Source: Afipia massiliensis | Lineage (GTDB): Bacteria > Pseudomonadota > Alphaproteobacteria > Rhizobiales > Xanthobacteraceae | Direction of reading: 5' to 3' | Assembly (NCBI RefSeq): GCF_014203115.1 | Contig: NZ_JACHIJ010000004.1 | Span: forward strand, 186,001 to 250,000 | Length of the DNA stretch: 64,000 nucleotides | Shown: in pieces, positions 28,203 to 36,887 of the stretch | Layout of the letters: every line of letters starts with the position of its first letter | Numbering within the stretch: position 1 is the stretch's first letter | Notes under the pieces: generated by a model | Told to the model about the DNA's origin: nothing | The model's input: the letters and a program-made list of their open reading frames with translations, nothing else | The model's database searches: none | Program-made: the position numbers and the translations under genes

Positions 28203-28691
28203 TCAGGTGACTGGCATGAGTCTCATTCGTGCAACGCCGAGTGCGAGGTTGGCGCCGACCTGCCCTTCCACGGACAGCGGTTGCAGCGAAACGGATTTGC
28301 GTGTGCCGCCGACAAGCACATTCGCCCCGACGCCCAAACCAACAGAGATGTCGCCGCTTGCGCCGACAAATTCGCCTGCAAGCGCGCCCGTGGGAATGTT
28401 GGCCGTGGACGCCAAAACGGCCCAGGTCATCACGCCACCTGCCGTGATGCCGAGATCCAGACCGAGGCGGCCAATCGTGCCGGTGTAATTCTGGATTCGT
28501 CCGCTTGCCGATCTAAACTGGCAACGGAGTCGCTGACGCGAGCCGACCACCAGTCCGACGCTCGCGGATGTCCGGCAGGTCAGCACGCCCTGACGGATCG
28601 AATGGCTTTGCGCCGAGGCCGGTATTGCGCTCAAGGCCACAACGGTCGAAGCAAACAGAAGGCAAGCGGCTAGGCGCGTTCTCTGGGACAT
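28203..28691 (-). CDS. DUF992 exported protein
   Basis: 162 residues from the ATG at 28691, after a GGAGATATTC site. The signal peptide covers about 1-28 (LLFASTVVALSAIPASAQ). The mature domain is glycine-rich and beta-like: GVLTCRTSASVGLVVGSRQRLRC with two Cys, YTGTIGRLGLDLGITAGG, and QVGANLALGVARMRLMP. This is DUF992, a family known only from Rhizobiales and relatives. Periplasmic or outer-membrane location is inferred. Confidence 0.82.
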   Translation of the reverse strand: MSQRTRLAACLLFASTVVALSAIPASAQSHSIRQGVLTCRTSASVGLVVGSRQRLRCQFRSASGRIQNYTGTIGRLGLDLGITAGGVMTWAVLASTANIPTGALAGEFVGASGDISVGLGVGANVLVGGTRKSVSLQPLSVEGQVGANLALGVARMRLMPVT

Positions 28692-28764
28692 GAATATCTC
28701 CAACGCTTCGAAAAATGACTGATGACATGACGGAGTGCGGCGCCGCCGCACTCCGAAGCAGCGT

Positions 28765-29022
28765 TCAGCGTCTGCCGACGCGGTTGACAGGGCCGCCACG
28801 ATTCATCGGCGTTCCTGGCCGTACGCCCACTCCCGGGGCACCGACCCCGGGGGTCACGACCGCTCGCGCGACCGGCCGCGGCCGCAGCACGACGCCGGGC
28901 CTTACGACGCACCCAACCGGATACGCAACGTATTGGCAGTAGACCACGGCGCTGGCCTGCTCACTGCTGGCCATCACGAAACCGGCTGTCAGCAATGCCG
29001 ACAGCGCAATCGATAGCTTCAT
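28765..29022 (-). CDS. Small exported proline/valine-rich protein
   Basis: 85 residues from the ATG at 29022, after a GGAGGCAAAG site. The signal peptide covers about 1-25 (LSIALSALLTAGFVMASSEQ). The mature peptide VVYCQYVAYPVGCVVRPGVV has two Cys and then a low-complexity Pro/Gly/Val/Arg tail. I know similar short proteins from Bradyrhizobium but no function. It lies within the exported-protein block. Confidence 0.72.
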   Translation of the reverse strand: MKLSIALSALLTAGFVMASSEQASAVVYCQYVAYPVGCVVRPGVVLRPRPVARAVVTPGVGAPGVGVRPGTPMNRGGPVNRVGRR

Positions 29023-29065
29023 CTTTGCCTCCTCCAGTTGTGTCCTGTTTGATTTTCTGACGGAC

Positions 29066-29398
29066 TCACCGGCAAACGGTGGCGATCCGTCCATAGGCAT
29101 CCACGACCTGAGCGCATCTGGGTACGACAGCGGGCGCGACGACGACCGGCGCCGCATAATAAGTTCCTGCCGCGACGGCTCCCGCCGCCACTGCACCACC
29201 CACCACAGCGCGGCGTGTCGTGCGGCGCGCGACCCCGGCGTAACTCATCGGCGTCAGCGGGCGGCCGATCCTCGCATCGGCAGATGATACGAGCGACGCC
29301 TGCGTATTCAGCGGCGAATGTCCGCTCCAGAGCATGGCGGCACCGCCGAGAATAGTCGCAACGGAGAGACGAATGAGAGTTGTTGATGCGCGCGTCAT
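29066..29398 (-). CDS. Small exported protein with IGRPLTPMSYAGVARRT motif
   Basis: 110 residues from the ATG at 29398, which overlaps the upstream DUF2092 stop by four bases (ATGA). An N-terminal hydrophobic segment (LIRLSVATILGGAAMLWSG) is likely a signal or anchor. Residues about 44-59 read IGRPLTPMSYAGVARRT, followed by an Ala/Gly/Val run and YYAAPVVVAPAVVPRC. The same motif followed by a similar Ala/Gly run ends the otherwise unrelated protein at 32900-33574. Tight coupling to DUF2092 suggests a joint role; function unknown. Confidence 0.78.
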   Translation of the reverse strand: MTRASTTLIRLSVATILGGAAMLWSGHSPLNTQASLVSSADARIGRPLTPMSYAGVARRTTRRAVVGGAVAAGAVAAGTYYAAPVVVAPAVVPRCAQVVDAYGRIATVCR

Positions 29399-30213
29399 TT
29401 CCTTGCTCCTGCCTGCGTGATGCCCTGCGGCACTTCGTCGATGTCCGAAAGTTCGTTGATTGCGATCTTCTTGGCTGACTGATCGGGCTTGAACACGAAT
29501 GCGTCGGCCGGCACATCGTTCTTCCAGTCCTTGATGCGCAGGGTGTATTGCGGCGCTTCGGCGACCGCCTTGCTGGTGATCACATACTTGCGCGGGATCG
29601 GCCGGGCTCCCGACTCGATCCAGATCTGCCAGTCGGTATCGACATTGCGGAACGCCAGATGATCGCACTCGACGCCGTCGATGACGCCCTTGCCGATCAC
29701 CGCGCCGTCGATCACATCCGCCATCATGACGTCGAAGACATTTGACAGCAGAAGATCGGCGCCCGGCGCCGTTACTCCATGCCTTTCACGCAGCACATCG
29801 ATCAGTTGATCGGCCGTACCCGGCGCGTCGACCTGCGTGTATTCCTTGTTGTCCTTGTTGTTGATGCTGAACGTCTTGCCATCGAACACGATCTCGATGT
29901 CCCGATATCCGCCCGTGCGCGTGGCGCGCAGCTTATCCGGCCGGCTCAGTTGGACCTGGCCCGAGCTGGTGAACTGGATTTTCTGCAGGTTGGACGTGAT
30001 CACCTCGACATCGGAATCGAATGTAACCGAAATCGCCTTTTGACTGGCCACGTAGTCGGACATTGCCTTGAGCAGCTTGTCGGCGTCGTTGCCCTGGGCA
30101 CTGGCGGAAGATATCGAAGACAGACTCATGACCATTAGCGCGCCTGCTACAATCCCCGGCCGCCGCAGCGCATAACTCGCCGCTCTCCTCGCGACCTCTT
30201 TCATTCGCTTCAT
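29395..30213 (-). CDS. DUF2092 exported protein
   Basis: 272 residues after a GAAGGAGAGAG site. Signal sequence about 15-40 (RRPGIVAGALMVMSLSSISS). The mature region reads DADKLLKAMSDYVASQKAIS, SSGQVQLSRPDKLRATRTGG, KTFSINNKDNKEYTQVDAPG, and FRNVDTDWQIWIESG. This is DUF2092, a family with a LolA/LolB-like fold pattern, so lipoprotein- or lipid-handling in the periplasm is plausible but unproven. Coupled to the motif protein at 29066. Confidence 0.85.
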   Translation of the reverse strand: MKRMKEVARRAASYALRRPGIVAGALMVMSLSSISSASAQGNDADKLLKAMSDYVASQKAISVTFDSDVEVITSNLQKIQFTSSGQVQLSRPDKLRATRTGGYRDIEIVFDGKTFSINNKDNKEYTQVDAPGTADQLIDVLRERHGVTAPGADLLLSNVFDVMMADVIDGAVIGKGVIDGVECDHLAFRNVDTDWQIWIESGARPIPRKYVITSKAVAEAPQYTLRIKDWKNDVPADAFVFKPDQSAKKIAINELSDIDEVPQGITQAGARK

Positions 30214-30676
30214 CGCTCTCTCCTTCGGTTATTGAAAACAAACAGTTTAAACCCACAAAGCCGGCGCATTGAGACCTCACCTAACGTTGAGGCAGGGAGC
30301 GTGTTAAAGCGCTTACGCCGACGGGCGCAGCCTAACATCGCAACCGCAGCCGAGTCTGTGCGGCTTTGCTACGTGATTTCGATGTCGAACAGGTGTCGCT
30401 GTCACGGCGCACCATCCTCCGGAGCAATGGGTCATTAGTGGTGACCTTCTTTCTCCGTAGCGGAGCGGGTCACCTGCAGTTCGCACGACATCTCACGATG
30501 ACAGGAAAAAGGACTATCCAGATTCTGCAAAACCCCGGCCGGACTGTCCGCTGCAAAACCTCATGCTAGGCTGCCGGTGTTGCACGGGGCGAAGCAGGAC
30601 CGGCAAGTGCAGCCAACGCTGCACAAAGAGCCAACGCCTTAGGATTCATAATAACGCCCCACGCTCATCTTCTATT
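30214..30676. other. 463-bp intergenic region without a recognised gene
   Basis: Between the DUF2092 start and the Omp25-like stop. Short open frames on both strands have no ribosome sites or family patterns. It should contain the promoter of the DUF2092 transcript. I see no convincing tRNA, terminator or repeat. Confidence 0.5.
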
Positions 30677-31384
30677 TCAAAATCGATAATTGATGCCGCC
30701 ACGGAAGGTGTTGAGCTTGTCAGTGCTTGCTCCTGTGCCGATCACCTGGGTGTAAAGATATTCACCCTTCACGGACCAGTTAGGTGTGAAGCCATATTCC
30801 ATGCCCACGCCCGCAGCGATTCCAGGGTGCCAGGCGGAGGCCGCGCAATTCGGGAACACACCGAGTGTACCGCACGGCACGCCAGCAATTGAGGTGCCAT
30901 TGACGCTCGATTTCACAAATGCCGCGCCGCCGGTCACATAGAACAGCGTGTTATTCATAGCGACGCCGACGCGTGCTCTTGCCGTTCCAACGGCGCTGAT
31001 GTTGGACGCGATATTGAGCGTAATACCCTGCCCGATGCCAGCAATAGCCGGATTTGAGATGCCGTTGCCCTTGATGTTCGCCCAATCAAGGTCGCCCTCA
31101 AGGCCGAGCACCACATATCCCTGCTGGATTTGGGCACCCACGGTGCCGCCGAACATCCCGCCACTGACATCGAAGCTGCTACGGTCGAACCTGTTAGAGA
31201 AGAGCGTCAGCGGATCTTGCGTACCCCAGCCGTAACCGCCGTTTACACCGACATAAAGGCCGGTCCAATTATAGACTTGGGCCACCGCGGGTGCCCCCTT
31301 ATAGGCCTGCGTGGGAAGGTCTGCGGCAAAGGCGCAGACAGAACTGACGGCAGCAAATGCCGCCCCAATGATAAGTTTCTTCAT
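30677..31384 (-). CDS. Omp25/RopB-like outer-membrane beta-barrel protein
   Basis: 235 residues. Signal peptide about 1-20 (MKKLIIGAAFAAVSSVCAFA). The mature part shows the porin-family barrel of rhizobia and Brucella: YNWTGLYVGVNGGYGWGTQD, GGTVGAQIQQGYVVLGLEGDLDW, GTARARVGVAMNNTLFYVTGGAAF, WSVKGEYLYTQ, and a terminal aromatic residue (GGINYRF), the outer-membrane assembly signal. An AGGAG-like GTCGGAGAATC precedes the ATG. It lies within the exported-protein block. Confidence 0.9.
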   Translation of the reverse strand: MKKLIIGAAFAAVSSVCAFAADLPTQAYKGAPAVAQVYNWTGLYVGVNGGYGWGTQDPLTLFSNRFDRSSFDVSGGMFGGTVGAQIQQGYVVLGLEGDLDWANIKGNGISNPAIAGIGQGITLNIASNISAVGTARARVGVAMNNTLFYVTGGAAFVKSSVNGTSIAGVPCGTLGVFPNCAASAWHPGIAAGVGMEYGFTPNWSVKGEYLYTQVIGTGASTDKLNTFRGGINYRF

Positions 31385-31441
31385 GTTAGATTCTCCGACC
31401 TTACAATCTCAAAATGCACCAGCGGAATTGCTCAAGTGCCG

Positions 31442-32887
31442 TCAAACCCGCTTGATGCCGGGCGGCTGCCATGTCCCTTGGCCCGCCGGCAGGATCGAAG
31501 GTGGCGTAGGTTTCGGCCAGTACAGCCGCATCACGAGATAGATTTTGTCATCCGGCGCCGGAAGCCAATTTGCTTCCTTGTCCGCACCGGGGCTGTCTTT
31601 TTGGATGTACAGCGTCAGCGAGCCGTCTGCGTCCTTCTTCATCGCCGACAACATCGGAGAGTTGATGAGGTAGCGATTGATCGGGTTCTTGACCAAGAGC
31701 TGGCTCTTGCCGTCGTACATCGTAACGGACCAAAACGCATTCACTGGCGGCAACTGGCCGGCTGCGAAGGTGATGGTGTACTTGTGCTTGCTGCCGTCGA
31801 GCGTCTCACCGGCCGCGTCCGTTCGGGTATAAGGGTACATGGCTTCTACGGCATCGTTGCCATAGAGACCGCCCTTGGCGGAGCCCGCCCGCATCGCCCA
31901 ATCGCCGTTGTAGAAGGCCTCGTCGCCAAAGAACGAGCCGACGTTCCAGCCGTTGATATTCTTGTTTCCGCCGGCCAGCCATTTGTCGACCTTGGCGTCA
32001 CCCTGCTTCATGCCCACCAGGATTTCGGCTTTATGTTCGAGCGATAGATCCTTGAACGCGAAGGTCTTGCCGGGACCGACGCCAATCTTCGCAAGTTTCG
32101 CACGGATCGCCTTGTCCCTTGGCGTCTCGGGGACGAATTGCAGGGCCGCGTCGAGATATTGGAAGAAATTATCCTTGATCCCGGCAGTGGTCGCGGGAAG
32201 GAAATTGATCTTCGGCGCGGCGGGCGGTGCGGGTTGTTTAAGGAAAGCGGAAAGCGGCTGCGCCTTGTAGCCGGCCTGAACTTTCTCGACGTTCGGCATA
32301 TCGCCGGGATTGAAGAGCTGGGTGCGGAAAGCCGCGAACGTGAACGGCGTCGTCGATGAGAAGACCTTCTTGATCCCGGCGGGCGTTCCACCTTTCCAGT
32401 CAGGGCCGACCACCAGATAGTCGCCCGGCTCGGTCCCCGTGGCGCGCGTGCCGATATAACCGAAATTGTAGGTGTTGCCGTCGATCAACTGGACCGAGTA
32501 GTAGCGGTCCTTTTCGATCGCCGGCACCGAGATCACCATCGGTTCAGCGCGCAAATCCAGCCAGAGGATCGAGTAAGGGGTGTCGCTGTTCGGCGTGATG
32601 ATTGCCGTATCCGCCGGGGTGGCGACGTGGCGCATGTTGTAGATTTCGTTGAACGGCGCCTTGAACTGCCCCGAATTCCTGTCCACGGCATACTCTTGCA
32701 TGACCGCATAATTCATCACGAGCGGTAGGCCGTAGATGAAGCCTTCCTCGGCGATGTCCTTGGCCTCTAATAGCCTGGGCCAATCGGCTTTGTTCTGCGC
32801 AATTGCCGGGGTGGTGTACTTCGCCGTCGTGGCGGCGAGCGCGGCGATCGCCGCGGTGGAGCGAAGTAAGTCTCTCTTCGTCAACAT
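31442..32887 (-). CDS. DUF1254/DUF1214 domain protein
   Basis: 481 residues with a signal-like N-terminus (DLLRSTAAIAALAATTAKYTTPAIAQ, possibly Tat-type, though only one Arg). DUF1254 follows (EEGFIYGLPLVMNYAVMQEYA ... SDTPYSILWLDLRAEPMVIS), and the C-terminal half is DUF1214 (AFWSVTMYDGKSQLLVKNPINRYLI). The family is widespread but functionally undefined. A GGAG site precedes the start. It begins just downstream of the motif protein at 32900, 12 bases apart, so they probably share a transcript. Confidence 0.87.
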   Translation of the reverse strand: MLTKRDLLRSTAAIAALAATTAKYTTPAIAQNKADWPRLLEAKDIAEEGFIYGLPLVMNYAVMQEYAVDRNSGQFKAPFNEIYNMRHVATPADTAIITPNSDTPYSILWLDLRAEPMVISVPAIEKDRYYSVQLIDGNTYNFGYIGTRATGTEPGDYLVVGPDWKGGTPAGIKKVFSSTTPFTFAAFRTQLFNPGDMPNVEKVQAGYKAQPLSAFLKQPAPPAAPKINFLPATTAGIKDNFFQYLDAALQFVPETPRDKAIRAKLAKIGVGPGKTFAFKDLSLEHKAEILVGMKQGDAKVDKWLAGGNKNINGWNVGSFFGDEAFYNGDWAMRAGSAKGGLYGNDAVEAMYPYTRTDAAGETLDGSKHKYTITFAAGQLPPVNAFWSVTMYDGKSQLLVKNPINRYLINSPMLSAMKKDADGSLTLYIQKDSPGADKEANWLPAPDDKIYLVMRLYWPKPTPPSILPAGQGTWQPPGIKRV

Positions 32888-32899
32888 TTGCCGTACTCC

Positions 32900-33574
32900 T
32901 TAGTAGCAAGGTGGATAGGGGTAATAGCCGCAGCGCGGCGCGTAATAAGGATAGGCGACTGCGGCCGCTCCAACAGCCGCTGCCCCGGCAACGGCGGCGC
33001 CGCGATAGTAAGCGCCGCGCCATGCCGTTCTGCGGGCGACACCGGCAAACGACATCGGCGTAAATGGCCGGCCAATGATATCGATAAAGACCGCAGCCGG
33101 TCCGTCGGACCCCGTCAGGTCGCCTTCGAGCACGTCAACATCGAAAGTCAGCTTGTCGCCTTCGAGCTTCGGTGATTTCAGAACAACCACGGCATCGACA
33201 ACAGCCGATCCGTCCTTCTTGAATCCGGAAACCGTTGCGTTCGGCGGATCCTTTGCGAAATTGTCGCTTCCGCTGCCCCAGTCCTCAACGATCCGCGCCG
33301 TCAGATCATGCCCAGCAGACCGCACCGGCCGATCCGCAAACACAATCGCATTCGGAGAAATTCCGGCCAGAACAAGCTTTCCGTCCTTCAGACTGACCCC
33401 CTTGGAGTTCAGAACAAACAACGACGGAACGACCTCGGGCTTCGCCTTTCCGATGGATTTCTCCAATGGCACGTGCGGCTTCGGCTCGGCCGCCGATTGA
33501 GCGGAAAGGACTGTCGGCACACACGCCATACCAGCAACTGCAACGGAGAAAACGGCAGCACGTAGTATCGTCAT
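32900..33574 (-). CDS. Exported protein of unknown function ending in an IGRPFTPMSFAGVARRT motif
   Basis: 224 residues from the ATG at 33574 (GGAAAGG site upstream). Signal peptide about 1-26 (AAVFSVAVAGMACVPTVLSA). The central 27-160 looks beta-rich (LVLAGISPNAIVFADRPVRS; VDAVVVLKSPKLEGDKLTFD) with a possible metal- or ligand-binding character that I cannot name. The last 60 residues carry IGRPFTPMSFAGVARRT, an Ala/Gly run, then Tyr/Pro/Cys-rich YYAPRCGYYPYPPCY, as in the 29066 protein. It is upstream of DUF1254. Confidence 0.75.
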   Translation of the reverse strand: MTILRAAVFSVAVAGMACVPTVLSAQSAAEPKPHVPLEKSIGKAKPEVVPSLFVLNSKGVSLKDGKLVLAGISPNAIVFADRPVRSAGHDLTARIVEDWGSGSDNFAKDPPNATVSGFKKDGSAVVDAVVVLKSPKLEGDKLTFDVDVLEGDLTGSDGPAAVFIDIIGRPFTPMSFAGVARRTAWRGAYYRGAAVAGAAAVGAAAVAYPYYAPRCGYYPYPPCY

Positions 33575-33774
33575 TGGTTTACCTTTCCGCGAGCACCGAG
33601 AATGCTTCTCATCCCACTCTTTCGCGGCGATCAGGCCGGCGGTCTTGCCATTTCGCGCCAATGGCCACGACAACGGTAAAAATTTGCTGCCGGATCGCGA
33701 ACTTCGAAATCGCCGCCGTTACAAAAGGGGCGATAAGACCACGCCGATTGGCGGCGACGCGCCACTGCCAAAGC

Positions 33775-34884
33775 TTACAGGTAGGCCGTGTAGGAGTGGA
33801 TCCAGAGCACGATGCGGGCAATCAGTCCGATGGGTCCCGCGTTCTCGGCGAACACCGTCGCCGTGCCCGATGTACCAAGGCGCAAAGTTGAGCGGTCAGC
33901 ATTCGCTGGAATCGAAATCACCGCGGGATACGCACTCGTACCGCCGATTGATCCGACACGAGCAAGCGTGCCTGATACCGCGATCTGACCCTGCCCTACG
34001 CCCTCCGGAATCTCCGTGATCCTGGCCTCATAGATGCGTCCCGGGTCGCTGTCTAAAACAAGCTCCACCCGCGCGCCGGGCTTGATCGTGCGAAAGCCAT
34101 TTTGCGCAAACACACCGATAACGGAAGTGTCAGACTCGACGATAAAAGACATCGCCGCACGCGCCTGCAGCGCGCGGGCGCCGACCGCGAGCGCCACAAC
34201 ACTTGCGTAGCCGTCCGACGGCGCCCTGACAGTCGTCTGCTCAAGCTCCCATTTCGCATCATCGAGTTGCGCACGAGTCTGCAGCACGGTCGTGTTGACA
34301 CCGCCGATGGAAGAGTCGAACGAGACTTTCGCACTCTGCTGTTGCGCCTTTGCGGACTGCAATTGCGCAGTCGCAGCATCAAGCTGATCGCGCGTATCTT
34401 GTTCGCGAAAAGATGTGATAGCTCCGCTATTCGCCAAAGTGGCGATATCATCCAACCTCTTTTGATGAAACGCAGCCTGCTTTTCGAGACCCGCTACATT
34501 CGCGCTGGCCTGATCGTAATTCGCTTTCAGCACTTCAGCCTGATGCTGCGCAGCCACCAATGCGGCTTCAAGTTGACGAACCTTGTATCGAAACGGCGTC
34601 GGATCAATTTCGAACAGAACTGCGCCCGCCTTGACTGGCACGTTGGGTTTAACGGGAATCGCGATCACCTCGCCGCTGACATTCGGCGTCACTTCCACCA
34701 CCCGCGATACGATGACAACGCGCCCGGTGGGGGTGAGATAATTCAGCATCGCCATGAAGGCTGCGAGAATGAGAACACCTGCGAGGCCCGCAACGATCCC
34801 GGACGGCCAGGTCAGGCGTATCAGCTTGAACTTTGAAAATGCCAGCCAAACAAGGAGAAGGTAGCTGACGAGAATGACGAACAT
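33775..34884 (-). CDS. HlyD-family membrane fusion protein
   Basis: 369 residues. Two adjacent hydrophobic stretches at the N-terminus (VILVSYLLLVWLAFSKF and IVAGLAGVLILAAFMAMLNYL) anchor it. Barrel-sandwich parts VSRVVEVTPNVSGEVIAIPV and KAGAVLFEIDPTPF flank a coiled-coil hairpin (about 90-190), and a beta-barrel domain follows. It resembles the YibH/AaeA-type subgroup of efflux adaptor proteins. No transporter or outer-membrane channel gene is adjacent, so its partner must be elsewhere or was lost. Confidence 0.88.
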   Translation of the reverse strand: MFVILVSYLLLVWLAFSKFKLIRLTWPSGIVAGLAGVLILAAFMAMLNYLTPTGRVVIVSRVVEVTPNVSGEVIAIPVKPNVPVKAGAVLFEIDPTPFRYKVRQLEAALVAAQHQAEVLKANYDQASANVAGLEKQAAFHQKRLDDIATLANSGAITSFREQDTRDQLDAATAQLQSAKAQQQSAKVSFDSSIGGVNTTVLQTRAQLDDAKWELEQTTVRAPSDGYASVVALAVGARALQARAAMSFIVESDTSVIGVFAQNGFRTIKPGARVELVLDSDPGRIYEARITEIPEGVGQGQIAVSGTLARVGSIGGTSAYPAVISIPANADRSTLRLGTSGTATVFAENAGPIGLIARIVLWIHSYTAYL

Positions 34885-34948
34885 CGTTTGTCCTGTCGCA
34901 GCCGTGGCAGGCTGACGCTAAGATTCTTCCGCCAGTGCCGTTATAGCG

Positions 34949-35422
34949 TTACTTTTTCCCTTGCCGGGGGATTGCAACGGTATTCCCGCTTGGCAAGGAA
35001 GACGTCTTGCCATTTCGCGCCAATCGTGACGGCTTGTGCTGATTTCCTGCATCCGGCTCTTTCCTGAGCCTGGACCTGTCATTTCCTTGAACAGCTCGCT
35101 GCCGCCGATAAATCACGGGCGGCATTTTTGTCAAATGCGTGAAAGCACGGCTGAAGCTGCTCGTTCCGGCATAGCCGAGACGCAAGGCGATCACCGATAT
35201 GCGCTCGTTGGATTCAAGCAGCAGGTGGCAAGCCGTGTCGAGGCGCACTTCCGTAACCAAGTCACTGTAGCTGGTGCCCAATTCAGCGAGATGACGCTGC
35301 AACGAGCGCGAGCTTATCCCCAGTTGGAACGCAGTACGTTGAAGTGCTGTGTCACCATAGTGTAGCGAGGCGGCAATCGCCGCACGCACTGAGTACAGGG
35401 AAGGTGCATGAACAGGCTTCAT
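34949..35422 (-). pseudogene. AraC-family regulator remnant (DNA-binding domain only)
   Basis: 157 residues. The first 100 residues form the AraC double HTH: TALQRTAFQLGISSRSLQRHLAELGTSYSDL and RISVIALRLGYAGTSSFSRAF. Full-length members of this group have an N-terminal effector domain of about 200 residues; here the frame is closed by a TGA nine codons upstream and only 268 bp remain before the next gene. Hence it is probably a 5'-truncated remnant, although it could be expressed as a stand-alone DNA-binding protein. The tail after about residue 105 is low-similarity. Confidence 0.65.
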
Positions 35423-35689
35423 GGGACCGAAGATATGTGATCAAGACCAACGCCGTAGCGCCTCGTCTAGCCTCCGCTTTTGCTGGAGCATGGGTGGAAA
35501 ATCGTGGGTGGTCTTGCCTTAAGCCGCCAAGCTGAGGCCGAAGGGCGCGCCGGCTCCCAGGCCGAGCCAGAGGTGGCAACATTTACAATACGCGCCAACC
35601 GGGAACTGATAAGCTTTCGGCAGTTCAGCCAAGCCACACTTCGAAACGGGGAAAACCGCCAAACGCAAACTCTGCACAAGAGCCAGAAA

Positions 35690-36703
35690 ATGACCATTCC
35701 TTTGACCCGTTGCCAATTCATCATTCCTTTCGCTGCCATTTGTGATGAGATCGGAGCTCCAACGGAGGCGTTGCTGACCAAGTTTCGCCTTCCAGCTTCT
35801 CTAGAGGAAAAGCCTGAGCACTATATCCCAATCCTGCTGGCTATACGTTTCGCGGAAGCCGCACAGCGATCGCAGGGCATCACGGATATTGGATTCCAGG
35901 CTGCTCGGCGGCTGCAATTCTGCCACCTGAGCGAGAAGATGCGCGCCGTCATCCGCTTCTCGCCGACGCTGTTCACTGCCTTGCAGCAATTGTGCAAATG
36001 GGCGTCGCTTGAAGACACGACCGTGAGTGTGTGGCTGGAGCGCCACGACAATCACGTGAGAATTTGCAGCAAGCTCGCGGACACGGCCAAGGTGCCGCAT
36101 CTTGAGCATTCGCAGTGGCTTCAGAATGTTTACACGATGAATATCGTAAGGCAATTTTCCGGCCCCCACTGGGTTCCGGCGACGATGGCCTTCGAAGCCC
36201 GCTATGAACCGAGCCTTGAGACTCGGTCGTTCTGGCAAAACACCCGCTTCATATCAAATCAAGGCGCGTCGTGGATCGATATTCCCATCTCAATGCTGGA
36301 CCTTCCCAACCTCGCAAGCGAGACGTCGGCAACCTCACATGACGATGAGGCTGGGCCAGACGGTCGCGAAATCGTCTCAGCAGTCAAATTGATGTTGCCT
36401 TCCTACCTTGACGATAAAATTCCAACCGTCGCGGAAGTCGCAGAAATGGCAGGCATCAGCATCAGAAGCTTTCAACGAAAGCTTTCAAACGCGGGCGTTT
36501 CTTATTCCGACCTTCTTGACAGAGTCCGATTTGAAAACGCCTCCAAACTTCTGCGCGGCACGGATGACAAGATCATCGATGTCGCTTTTTCCTCGGGCTA
36601 CACCGACCCTGCCCATTTCACGCGTGCCTTTCGACGATTTACCGGGGTAACGCCGAGAGAGTTTCGCGGCAAATGGAAGTCGCAATCGGTGCCGTCCCAC
36701 TGA
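35690..36703 (+). CDS. AraC-family transcriptional regulator, copy 1
   Basis: 337 residues from the ATG at 35690. N-terminal effector domain of the OruR-type (Arabinose_bd) group, about 1-215: PLTRCQFIIPFAAICDEIGA, RFAEAAQRSQGITDIGFQAA. The C-terminal double HTH follows (PTVAEVAEMAGISIRSFQRKLSNAGVSYSDL; IIDVAFSSGYTDPAHFTRAFRRFTGVTPREFR). Ligand unknown. A near-identical gene follows in tandem, showing recent duplication. The start matches the second copy; the open frame extends to 35480 but lies in the duplicated leader. Confidence 0.9.
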   Translation: MTIPLTRCQFIIPFAAICDEIGAPTEALLTKFRLPASLEEKPEHYIPILLAIRFAEAAQRSQGITDIGFQAARRLQFCHLSEKMRAVIRFSPTLFTALQQLCKWASLEDTTVSVWLERHDNHVRICSKLADTAKVPHLEHSQWLQNVYTMNIVRQFSGPHWVPATMAFEARYEPSLETRSFWQNTRFISNQGASWIDIPISMLDLPNLASETSATSHDDEAGPDGREIVSAVKLMLPSYLDDKIPTVAEVAEMAGISIRSFQRKLSNAGVSYSDLLDRVRFENASKLLRGTDDKIIDVAFSSGYTDPAHFTRAFRRFTGVTPREFRGKWKSQSVPSH

Positions 36704-36887
36704 TGTAAACGTCCGCGTAAGGGCGCGCCGACTCCCAGGCCAATTCAGCCCCTTCCGTCCCCAAATGCATCGGGCAACATTTGCAATACGCGCCAACCGG
36801 GAACTGATAAGCTTTCGGCAGTTCAGCCAAGCCACGCTTCGAAACGGGGAAAACCGCCAAACGCAAACTCTGCACAAGAGCTAGAAA

